Below, in pieces: positions 10,431 through 18,531 of a DNA stretch of 19,253 nucleotides. Position 1 is the first letter of the stretch, and the number at the start of each line of letters is the position of its first letter. The notes under the pieces were generated by a model. That model was not told where the DNA came from. It was given only the letters and a program-made list of their open reading frames with translations, and searched no databases. The stretch lies in assembly GCF_026151205.1 (NCBI RefSeq), contig NW_026971915.1, forward strand, positions 1-19,253, written 5' to 3'. Made by a program: the position numbers and the translations under genes. This stretch comes from Bolinopsis microptera. Lineage: Eukaryota; Ctenophora; Tentaculata; Lobata; Bolinopsidae.

Positions 10431-10724
10431 TTAGATACTCAAGGTACAATTTTAACTATCAAATTGACGTGCTCGCGCACTCCCTGCGCAAAGTTATTCT
10501 TCGACAGTACACATTTTTAGCCATTTTGGGACGATTGCGCGGCACGAAAGCTTTAAACCTTCATAACTCTACCCAGGAACAGTCCCTAGAACTGATTAAG
10601 GTTGTGATCTCCGAGTCTGAGTGTGTACTTTAAGATGATATATGATTTGTCATACCTGCGTCCACACAGGAGAATCACAAATGGGTATAGTCGCGAACGC
10701 AAAGAAACCGCAGGGATAACTTAC

Positions 10725-10913
10725 ACGGGGACGAACACTTTGGAAGTCCGTTATAAGCAACTAGTTTACCATACATACAGGTTGCCTCGTTTCCCCCTCT
10801 TTTGATATGACCATCTGGACAAGTTAGGTTGACCGTTATCTCTGCACCGTGCTGAATTGGAAAAGTGGAGTCCATCTTTACGTTTCTCCATGTCACGTCG
10901 AGAGTGCTACATT
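10725..10913 (-). CDS. Sushi/CCP-domain exon of a secreted or surface protein
   Basis: This exon encodes one complement control protein (sushi) module, an extracellular fold held by two disulphides and used in protein or ligand recognition. The acceptor TCTATATTTCAG precedes 10913 and a canonical donor GTAAGT follows 10725. The exon is 189 bp: two bases, 62 codons, one base, so it is phase 1-1. The four module cysteines are residues 1, 31, 45 and 59 of the full codons, with VNLTC in the middle and GLPKCSSP at the end. The usual Trp between the third and fourth Cys is absent (a Tyr sits nearby), so it is somewhat divergent. It lies 210 bp downstream of a lectin-like exon on the same strand in the same phase, which supports one gene. 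The donor implies at least one more 3' exon, which I could not find. Confidence 0.75.
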
Positions 10914-11123
10914 CTGAAATATAGAATGCATTATCGTCACGTTTTTTATCCTAACCAGTAGGTATAATTGTTAACTAAATTGCCTTAACTCAAATGGTTT
11001 TCAAGAATTATGTCAGAATATTTGTTGTGCAGGGTGTATGAGACATTGCAATTCAAACTATTACTAATTTACTGCACTACAGTTAATAGTTCACTTAGCT
11101 CAACTTATATCATTTTATCTTAC

Positions 11124-11564
11124 CCCGTTTTGCCGTTATTGCTATCTCGTTCACTGAGACACCACCAAGGTTGTCATTATCGTTTATCCACACTGTCACT
11201 ACATGGCCGTATCTACAGTCAGTGTTAAGAGGTAGGTGGTGATCTGGTATTGTTCCTTCTATATAGACGTTCAGATTGACCTCCTTACATATTGAGTGAC
11301 TGCAGTAGCAGTCATACGGGAAGCAGGTCCAGGTCCGGGTCAGGGAGGGGTCTCCTTTCACACTATACCACACTACCTCCTTCACGCATTGCATCTGGTC
11401 AAATATTAACTTTAACGAGACATTGGCAGATTTTGCGTAAGACCTGGTGCTCATGTCCAGGTCTATAGCATTTGCAGCACCGTACTCCTCCTCGTTATCT
11501 TCCCAAGTGCTGGACTGTTCAGCCCTGGCTGGAAATACCTCACCAGCCAGTATTTGTCTCATTC
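11124..11564 (-). CDS. Discoidin/F-type-lectin-like exon (second of two)
   Basis: A 441-bp exon, two bases plus 146 codons plus one base, bounded by acceptor TGTAATTTTAG and donor GTAAGA, phase 1-1. The translated module starts LAGEVFPARAEQSSTW, continues NAIDLDMSTRS, and ends VSVNEIAITAKR. This matches the layout of galactose-binding-like folds (F5/8 C and fucolectin types): an N-terminal AxQSS strand, an AIDxDxxT loop, a central Cys-rich part and a closing xEIxI strand. Six cysteines sit at about residues 59, 80, 85, 87, 92 and 116. The classical F-type lectin sugar motif HxRxD was not found, so sugar binding is not assured. The frame is intact, unlike its paralogue just upstream. The frame also continues upstream of the acceptor with a hydrophobic start (from 11616), but the splice site aligning exactly with the paralogue makes the exon reading better. 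Confidence 0.75.
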
Positions 11565-11714
11565 CTAAAATTACAAGCATTATTATTTTACTGACAATTA
11601 TTTCAGATACTGTCATAATAAGAACTGTCGTAAAACACTGTAACAGTTACACATATTTACTACATTCTACTATCTTACTATACACGTATCTTACCAGCCA
11701 ATATATTATCTCAC

Positions 11715-12149
11715 CTTTTTTCTCTGTTATAGATATCTCCCTCAGTATGAGCTTATCAGCATGGTTAGTCCTCTGCAGCTTGACCGTGTTTCCGTATGTG
11801 CAGCCTGAAACTGATGGGACATTGTCTACTGCCCCCTCTCTGTAGACTGTTAGAGAGACGCCGGTGCACACGTTACCCACACAGGTATTACAGTCAGTAT
11901 TTGAGCAGGTTCAGGTGAGAGTAGGACTACCATCAGTGTGGTACCGCGCAATCTGTTTAACACAAATGACCTGGTCAATATTTACCTTAAACCATATACT
12001 ATCGTCAGCACCAGATAAGGTTTCAGACCAGGTTACCAGGTCCAGGTCTATAGCGTGGTGAGCACCGTACCTGTCCTCGTTGTCATCCTTAGTGCGGGAC
12101 TGTTCTGCACTGACTGGGACTATCTCACCAGCAAGTCTTTCTCTCGTAG
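11715..12149 (-). CDS. Discoidin/F-type-lectin-like exon (first of two) with in-frame TGA
   Basis: A 435-bp exon, phase 1-1, with acceptor GCGTTATTGCAG and donor GTGAGA, paralogous over its full length to the exon at 11124-11564. It shares LAGE, AEQS, DNE, YGA, AIDLD, the DQ..CVK segment and the same six cysteines, and ends LREISITEKK. The splice sites of the two copies align codon for codon. Codon 79 is TGA at 11913-11911, where the paralogue has the Trp of TWTC; a single base change explains it. Downstream of the stop the frame is conserved to the donor. So the allele may be a recent null, the exon may be skipped (it is symmetric in phase, so skipping keeps frame), or the base may be an assembly error. 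No signal-peptide exon was identified upstream. Confidence 0.65.
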
Positions 12150-13040
12150 CTGCAATAACGCGCATTAGTATTACTTATGTGTATCGATACTCTATCAAAT
12201 TCCAAAAACATTAAAATGCATGAGCGTGCTACAGTGTAATGACTGGCTACCGTGAACGTTGAAGTTGATCTCAGATGATTTTACAAACGGTTTATGCAAG
12301 CTGTATTCGGAAAAATACTTATATAATTAATAGTCAATGTCACATTAATACGATTACTAATCAATGCAATGTTACTTATAAAATCTCAAAATTTTGAAAA
12401 TTATCTCTTGAAACATTAATAAAAATATGTTGCTTACCACAGTCAACAGAAAAAAGTAATTCTAGCTGAAGCGTTAATAAGAGAAACGTCGACATTTTTT
12501 CTGTGGAAGTTGAGTTTTCAGTCAGCTTCATCATTCACATAAGTAAATTTTATGAAGCAAGTTCAAAATGAAATGTTTTATGAACACTGCTAGTAATTTA
12601 AACAATAAAGCCTTGATTTCACGTGTTCTTTATCTCAAATAGCCTCATTATCGAAATAGTTTCAGCTAAGCAGCTAAACGGAATAATGATCGTTTGCCGG
12701 AAAATATTTAAGGTAACATCCTTTTAAAAGGACCATCCTGTAATCAAATTACGGTGGTAGCCTCAAAGTAAAAGATGGAAGAAAGTATTGAGCAGAACAT
12801 GGTTAAAATTATTCGTTTTAAATAATCGCGCATCAAATCGGGATTCTTTCAACCTAAAACTATAAACTATATGGATTTAAACGCGACACGTTTTTAACCT
12901 AGCCGGGTTCACAAAAAAGAAATCACAAATTCCTCGTCACCATCGGGTTGCAATTTCGCCCCTCAAGGCTCAAACCATCGGTGAGTAACGATTTGACGGT
13001 TCACGTATCTGCAGGAGAGAGCAACTGAGCCGACCAATGG
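12150..13040. other. AT-rich stretch upstream of the lectin/sushi gene, no exon found
   Basis: The 5' exon and signal peptide of the minus-strand gene would be expected here or further upstream, but no convincing coding exon with a donor was seen. An ATG in frame with the first lectin-like exon (12165) lies only five codons before the acceptor and gives no signal peptide, so it is not proposed as the start. Confidence 0.4.
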
Positions 13041-13576
13041 TTATGTTCCAGGACGATCGCTGCATCACGTGCCTAACTCCTCAGTCCACACGTTTTACAC
13101 AATCTTACTTGGATTGAATCGATCTTCTTATGACTATGCGTATGACTAACGACTATACAGATACGACTATAGGCTCACTATTTGAATTAACACAGTAAGC
13201 TTGTGCGCTAGGGCTATCAGTCTCTCCACTAAACGGTATCCTTTGTTATTTTCTCTTCGACCTGTTGGATATAAAGAATATCTAGTCTCTCAATGAGAGG
13301 GACAAGGGACAAGATAATCGTTATCTTTCAGGACGATCGTTGTATCACGTGCCTAACTCCTCAGTCCACACGTTTTACACAATCTTACTTGGATTGAATC
13401 GATCTTCTTATGACTATGAGTATGACTAACGACTATTATACAGATACGACTATAGGCTCACTATTTGAATTAACACAGTAAGCTTGTGCGCTGGGGCTAT
13501 CAGTCTCTCCACTAAACAGTATCCTTTGTTATTTTCTCTTCAACCAGTCGTCTCAATGAGAGGGTCAAGGACAAAT
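13041..13576. repeat. Direct duplication of about 250 bp, period 280 bp
   Basis: The segment beginning at 13041 (CAGGACGATCG at about 13049) is repeated from 13321 (13329) with only a few substitutions over about 215 bp. It runs through TGCCTAACTCCTCAGTCC, AAGCTTGTGCGCT and TCCTTTGTTATTTTCTCTTC. The second copy then lacks about 20 bp before the shared CTCAATGAGAGGG. The unit includes GACTAT-rich sequence and a short palindrome CTCTCAATGAGAG. No coding frame is apparent; it is most likely a local tandem duplication or a two-copy satellite seed. Confidence 0.9.
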
Positions 13577-14072
13577 AAGCACCGCAAATTTAACAAGGGT
13601 TAGCGTTCACAATATGTTATACTGTTAATGTTATAGTAAGAATAAGAATTACATTGGCAGGATCCTTGGTTACCCAGGGCAGGGTGAATTGCTGAACGTT
13701 TAGCCATCAAATTCAGAATCTGGTCTCTTAATCTTATCACCACGGGTTCTTTAGTCCAAGAGGCATATTTTTTGACACGTACTGTCAGTAATTCTGGGGT
13801 TTTATTGGTCAAATATAGTGGAAGCTGATTGGTTTATTGCTCATGCTGTTATACGTGCCAAACAAATTGCCCCCCCCCCCCCCCCGCAATTGCTCATCGT
13901 TGCAATAAAACGTATTGACCCAAAAATATGCACACAACCTATAAGAAACGTAACTGCGGCTCTGCGGCATATGATATGATTAAAAATCAATTATCAGAAA
14001 CCCAAATTTGAGCGGCCAAAACTATGAAGGGTAAAGGAAATGTTGAAAAGGTGATAGACTTTCATGTTTTTC
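13577..14072. other. Unassigned region with a 70-codon frame and a C-run
   Basis: On the minus strand 13812-13600 is open for 70 codons and includes KYASWTKEPVVIRLRDQI and NLMAKRSAIHPALGNQGS. The first two-thirds look protein-like and the end looks random, so it could be a broken exon or retroelement piece; I do not recognise it. A 16-base C homopolymer lies at 13870-13885, flanked by AAATTG and GCAATT. Confidence 0.25.
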
Positions 14073-14420
14073 AAGGCTAGGGCTGCTTGTCGCAATCTCA
14101 TGAAGGAAATCTGGAAGTCTAATCTCAGGAGGGTACACAAGATCCGTTTGTTCGTCGCTACAGTTGAATCAATAATGATATTGTTGTATGGCTCGGAAAC
14201 ACTAATTTTGACTGACTGATTTAAGAATCGCATTGATGGTTGCTGCACCAGAATGTTAAGGAAGGTATTATAATTATAGGCAAACAGGAAGCTTCACCGG
14301 TCCAACCAAGAAGTTTATGGTCAACTTTCAAGGTCAACTATTCAGAGCTAGTCGCAAATCGCTTATTATTATGGGAGCTCAATCATGGATCTAGGAGTAA
14401 AGGGAGACCAGCTATGTAGA
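14073..14420 (+). mobile_element. LINE (non-LTR) reverse transcriptase C-terminal remnant
   Basis: The plus-strand frame from 14073 reads KARAACRNLMKEIWKSNLRR, then KIRLFVATVES and LLYGSETLILTD, the region after the reverse transcriptase catalytic core in many non-LTR retroelements, where LYGSETW is typical. After an in-frame TGA (about 14217) the same frame gives FKNRIDGCCTRMLRKVL and later QEVYGQLSR, matching the usual DGxxxRMLR...ELYG order. Then a frame change leads to LLLWELNHGSRSKGRPAM (about 14361-14416), the familiar LWEPxxGxRxxGRP motif. Several stops and at least one indel show it is dead. The catalytic core itself is missing upstream, so this is a fragment. It abuts the 22-bp minisatellite. 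Confidence 0.8.
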
Positions 14421-14539
14421 CAAGTAGACAGTCGTCTGATACGGTACTGTATTATACTGGAGGATATGGTGCTATGGATACTACTACTAGGACGCTGAAT
14501 ATGCAAGAGAATATATGCAGAGGTGATGGTGTACAGTTA

Positions 14540-15456
14540 ACTTGGTCCAACTATCCCAGTGGTGGACGGTTTGGTCCAACTATCCCAGCGGCGGACGGCT
14601 AGGTCTAACTATCCCGGCGGTTTGGTCAAACTATTTCGGCAGCTTGGTCCAACTATCCCAGCGGTGGACGGTTTGGTCCAAACTCCAATTATCCCGGCGG
14701 CGGATGGCTTGGTCCAACTATCCCAGCAGCTTGGTCAAACTATCCCGGCAGCTTGCTCCAACTTTCCCGGCGGCTTGGTCCAACTATCCCGGCAGCTTGC
14801 TCCAACTATTCCGGCAGCTTGGTCCAACTATCCCGGCGGCTTGGTCCAACTATCCCGGCAGCTAGGTCCAACTATCCCGGCAGCTAGGTCCAACTATCCC
14901 GGCGGCTTGGTCCAACTATCCCGGCAGCTTGCTCCAACTATCCCGGCAGCTAGGTCCAACAATCCCGGAAGCTAGGTCCAACTATCCCAGCGGCTTGGTC
15001 CAACTATCCCGGCAGCTAGGTCCAACTATCCCGGCGGCTTGGTCCAACTATCCCGGCAGCTTGCTCCAACTATCCCAGCAGCTTGGTCAAACTATCCCGG
15101 CAGCTTGGTCCAACTATCCCGGCGGCTTGGTCCAACTATCCCGGCAGCTTGGTCCAACTATTCCGGCAGCTTGCTCCAACTATCCCGGCGGCTTGGTCCA
15201 ACTATCCCGGCAGCTAGGTCCAACTATCCCGGCGGCTTGGTCCAACTATCCCGGCAGCTTGCTCCAACTATTCCGGCAGCTTGCTCCAACTATCCCGGCA
15301 GCTAGGTCCAACAATCCTGGTAGCTAGGTCCAACTATCCCAGCGGCTTGGTCCAAGTATCACGGCAGCATGGTCCAACTATCCCGGCAGCTTGCTCCAAC
15401 TATCCCGGCAGCTTGCTCCAACTATCCCGGCGGCTTGGTTCAACTATCCCAGCGGC
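14540..15456. repeat. 22-bp minisatellite, about 40 units, with 352-bp higher-order repeat
   Basis: The unit is GGTCCAACTATCCCGGCAGCTT and variants. From 14711 to 15437 the GGTCC start recurs at exact multiples of 22 bp (33 intervals, no net indel). The left edge has longer units of 29 bp that carry a 7-bp GTGGACG/GCGGACG insert (starts at 14544, 14573, 14602, 14646-14675). Rare variants repeat 352 bp apart, which is 16 units: TCCCAGCAGCTTGGTCAAAC at 14721 and 15073, CAACTATTCC at 14805 and 15157, and AACAATCC at 14958 and 15310. Because 22 is not a multiple of 3, each frame cycles through three peptides with a 22-residue period (LVQLSRQ, LGPTIPA, AWSNYPGS). Frames are closed only where the GCTAGGTC variant places TAG in frame. 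Confidence 0.95.
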
Positions 15457-15524
15457 GACGGAGGCTTCCGGTGGCGGCAGACTGATCTCAACCTCTCCAT
15501 TTCAGCACATCAGCCACATCAGCA
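15218..15524 (+). CDS. Possible exon: end of the 22-bp array plus unique tail
   Basis: In this frame the sequence is open from after a TAG at 15215-15217 through the last array units and into unique sequence reading ATEASGGGRLISTSPFQ. It reaches a strong donor CAGCA|GTAAGTAA after 15524, one base into a codon. That phase matches the acceptor at 15833 exactly. An alternative is that a good acceptor CCTCTCCATTTCAG (ending 15505) marks a 19-base micro-exon 15506-15524. No start codon or upstream exon is established, and satellites are often open by chance, so this is speculative. Confidence 0.25.
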
Positions 15525-15833
15525 GTAAGTAATAAGTATGTTACTCATTACTGTCAGTATAAGTAACTGTCAGTCAGTTGGAACTGGGCTGCCTATTAAA
15601 ATCTGTAAGTATCTGCCCCTGATTTGGAGTGTTTAAACTTTAAACATAGTTATATAATTATGCCTTTAAACTTTGACCGCAGTGCATATAAAATACGATT
15701 AACACATGTTTTTACTGCTTCTGTTACCAATACCATCATGAAACAATAGTATAAATAATAATTTTTATTGTTCGTAAACTCCTTTCATTAGGTCGCCGTA
15801 TTTTTTAACGCTCATTCCGAATTTCTTTTTCAG

Positions 15834-15961
15834 GAAACACGCAGATAGATCTAGAAGGAGCAAGCGAGCTCGCCAGTGACCCCAAGCAATTGAGGGAGAT
15901 GATACAACACAAACGGGAGTTCGTTGGTGCAAGCCACTCGATCGAATCTTCGAATGATTGA
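15834..15961 (+). CDS. Possible terminal coding exon of an unrecognised plus-strand gene
   Basis: A strong acceptor CGAATTTCTTTTTCAG ends at 15833. The exon then gives two bases, 41 codons and a TGA at 15959-15961. The peptide begins NTQIDLEGASELASDPKQLR and ends HSIESSND; it is charged and helical-looking, and the stretch is richer in G+C than its AT-rich flanks, unlike chance frames nearby. The incoming phase (two bases) fits the donor after 15524, which would make an AGA codon across the join. I do not recognise the protein. No clear AATAAA follows closely. The opposite strand also carries frames here (15971-15765), which I regard as shadows. Confidence 0.35.
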
Positions 15962-17470
15962 GAAGACCCAATCAAGTACAATTGGTTGTAAGATTCCGAA
16001 TTAACTTGCTCGACATTCATTTCAGCTCTTAATATCCCTCAAGTAATTGTTACAGTGCTGTCTTAGAACAATGGCCGTACCTGCTGGTACGTGGTCAGCA
16101 TGACACTTAAAGTTAAACATTGTTGGTAACTCAAATATTTTGTCTACCAAAAGTTAAGTCTGAAGTTCGGCTGAAATAATTGCAAACAAAGTTTAATGTA
16201 ATTGAATCTAAGCGTCGACTCTGCGACTAATATAATTGTATTCACTTAAATTGTGCATGAGCTGGTATATCAATATGTTCAATTGATCATTTGAATTCGT
16301 TCAGGAGTCTGACTTTCAGTCGAAGCGGAAGTAAGAAATTCCAAAATGCAGCTATTCCGTGACACTGTGAAATAGGTTTTAATTTTTGGAATGTTTGTGT
16401 TGAAGCGTTAAAATGGTAAGGTTAAGTTTTAAAATTGGTATAAAATTGTAATGAAATCATAAAATTTGCTAAAAAAGTATCTGATGTAAGACTTTTTGGC
16501 GACTAATCATTGAATTGTTTACAAGTATAAGTGCGCGATAAAACTCAGCTCCTAAGCTTCTATTCTTCTATATCATATGATATCATTCTATATCTGTATA
16601 TATAATAGAAACTATTTCGTAAAATTAAGAAGATGGCTTCCTGTCTTAAGTTTTTTTGAAACACTGACTTCCAGAATTTCAAATTTTGTTCTATAATGCA
16701 AATTTTATTCAATTCTATACTGATCCTCAATGGATTTTTAGAAGGTGTATAATTTCTTAACACAAATCACATTTAACTTAACTTTTTGATATGCAATAAT
16801 TCTCAACAGAAAACGTCATAATGAGCATGGTTCCTATACTTAAAGTCAAAGTGCTATAGGCTGATTTTTTCACATATTATGCACAGGAAAGAAGCCTCAA
16901 TTCCGCGAAGGGGTTCGGGTTTTCACCATTTAGTTGCCCGTTAATTTTTGGGCAATAATCTGATTGGTTAATGGTTATTAATCCTTGTCACATACGTCAG
17001 AACAGACACTTCCCTATCATGGATTATGGGTATCTTAGATATCATGAAGCTGTAAAAAGACTGAGGGAGGAGTCAGTCTACACAAATGTGACATTTTTGA
17101 AATTAATATCATGTCTCGTAACTGCTATGTGATAACTTAAAACTTTATTTGCAACTTGTCACATTCATTTACCTTTGTCTTTACTCCGTTATCAAGTTGA
17201 TACTGTTCAAATTAACAGCAGCAGCCAAATTTTACATTCGAAAGCTGCAGCCCTGAGCGCAGTTGTTTCATTTTTTAGTCACTGATCTGATGAATGATCT
17301 ACTATGCAGACGAGTATCCTTCAAAGATAAATGTAGTGTTTATTTACAGATAAGAAGTTTACGTACGAATATGATTAATGTGTGCTGCATTTTCACTGAA
17401 TAAACCGTACTTGATTCGGCAAATTTGGCAAATTTGGAACCAATGCAATGTCACTTAGAGCGCGGTTTTT
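15962..17470. other. AT-rich non-coding stretch, no gene seen
   Basis: No exon or domain could be supported. Small structures include a hairpin TTGCCC...GGGCAA near 16934-16955, a direct repeat GGCAAATTT near 17418-17436, and a symmetric GTACCTGCTGGTAC near 16077-16090. The 67-codon minus frame at 16763-16560 is low-complexity AT-rich sequence. Confidence 0.5.
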
Positions 17471-17487
17471 GTTGGTTATCTTGATGT

Positions 17488-17885
17488 CACGTGACGTAAC
17501 CATGTGAACCAATCAGAGCGCTCGGCTCTAAAAGAGATAAATGAGGGCGCGCATGATAGGCCGATCCGCAATCACGTGACGAATTTAAACTGGCCAATCG
17601 GTGCGCACTCCGCTCAGTTTCAGGTCAGTACAATTGGCCCCACAAGTAGGAAGTAAAATAAGGACCTCTGTTCAAATCAAAATAGATTCAAAATAGTCGG
17701 ACAACTCAAAATAATAACAAAATCTGATTGGCAGTCACGCTGCACGTGACTGCCCGCACGTGACTGTGCGCGTCCAATGGACGTAATGAAGGAAATTTGT
17801 TATGGTTATCGCAGGAGAGATCACGTTTAGAGTGCGTCTCTCTGATTAGCCCAAGTCACTGCACACGTGACTGTGCAGAGCCAAT
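17488..17885. promoter_or_regulatory. Cluster of five CACGTGAC sites with CCAAT boxes
   Basis: CACGTGAC occurs five times: at 17488, 17573, 17743, 17757 and 17864, where a six-base E-box alone would be expected about once in 4 kb. CCAAT or its complement ATTGG occurs at 17509, 17594, 17633, 17727, 17774 and 17881. Some sites sit in inverted repeats: GCAGTCACG and CGTGACTGC (17731-17753) and CTGCACA...TGTGCAG (17860-17878). In animals CACGTGAC is the preferred site of USF/MITF/Myc-type bHLH factors and CCAAT of NF-Y, and the two often occur together in promoters. No first exon was identified on either side, so either a promoter for a gene outside my recognition or a repeat-derived cluster is possible. 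Confidence 0.45.
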
Positions 17886-18144
17886 AGGGTGCTATGTAAG
17901 TTGTGTAGGGTGTGTACGCTAGGTGCGTGTAAGGGACATCTAATTTACTATTAAACACAGCTGGCCGGCAGAGAATTGAAAATATAAGGATTTTTTATGG
18001 ATGAAAATCGAAGCGAAAACCTTGTAACCCTATGTTTTCGAGTACGCTGAACAAGATTAAGCTGGTTATAATTATCATTCTCAAGGGCAAATTGCTTTAA
18101 AATGTACTTGAATGTCATAGATGCTATTATACGCTTTAACCGGC
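17886..18144. other. Short unassigned spacer
   Basis: No coding frame or repeat was recognised between the E-box cluster and the retroelement remnants. A transcription start for a rightward gene could lie here but no evidence shows it. Confidence 0.4.
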
Positions 18145-18528
18145 TTATCGAGTGGCACCAGTCTCTCTCGCCAGTTCCGTAACCTCACTCTCATCGGTTT
18201 GCTCGCATAGAGCAGAGTACCGATTCTTGACTTCTACTGCGTATCTCTTCTGTAGGTCTAGGTCTTCATCCGATTTAAGTGCTCCCCAATTATACCAGGT
18301 TTTCTTGGGTTGCTTTTTTGCTCGTCGAAGAGATAGCTTGATCTTAGACAAAACAAATCTATGATCAGTACCCAGTGTAATAAAGAAGCTGTAGACTTCA
18401 GTGTTTTTGATACTGTTCCTCCACTTCTTCCTCACTAGAATAAAGTCTATCTGAGACTTATTCAGGGTTCCATGCGATAGGTGAGTCCACATTTTACCCC
18501 GCTTCTTTCTGAACCTGGTGTTTGTAAT
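18145..18528 (-). mobile_element. RTE-like LINE endonuclease C-terminal fragment
   Basis: The minus frame 18528-18145 reads ITNTRFRKKRGKMWTH, then QIDFILVRKKWRNSI, then TLGTDHRFVLSKIKLSLR. This is the end of an APE-type endonuclease/exonuclease/phosphatase domain as found in RTE-like LINEs and in related host-annotated proteins; the QIDFILV and SDH-type (here TDH) motifs carry the catalytic Asp and His of the family. After it comes the usual linker (LDLQKRYAVEVKNRYSAL) that precedes the reverse transcriptase, but the frame stops at 18145 and no reverse transcriptase follows. The N-terminal half of the endonuclease is missing because Penelope-like sequence adjoins at about 18530. It is a dead fragment. 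Confidence 0.8.
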
Positions 18529-18531
18529 CTA

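Noticed and set aside
11447-11845. 132-codon plus-strand frame overlapping the lectin-like exons
   Set aside because: It is the antisense shadow of the paralogous exons and the intron between them, with low-complexity Ser/Ile/Thr content.
13600-13812. 70-codon minus frame with a protein-like first part
   Set aside because: No recognisable domain and no clear splice sites or neighbours; kept only as a note in the region entry.
16560-16763. 67-codon minus frame
   Set aside because: AT-rich, low-complexity Ile/Asn/Lys/Tyr composition typical of chance frames.
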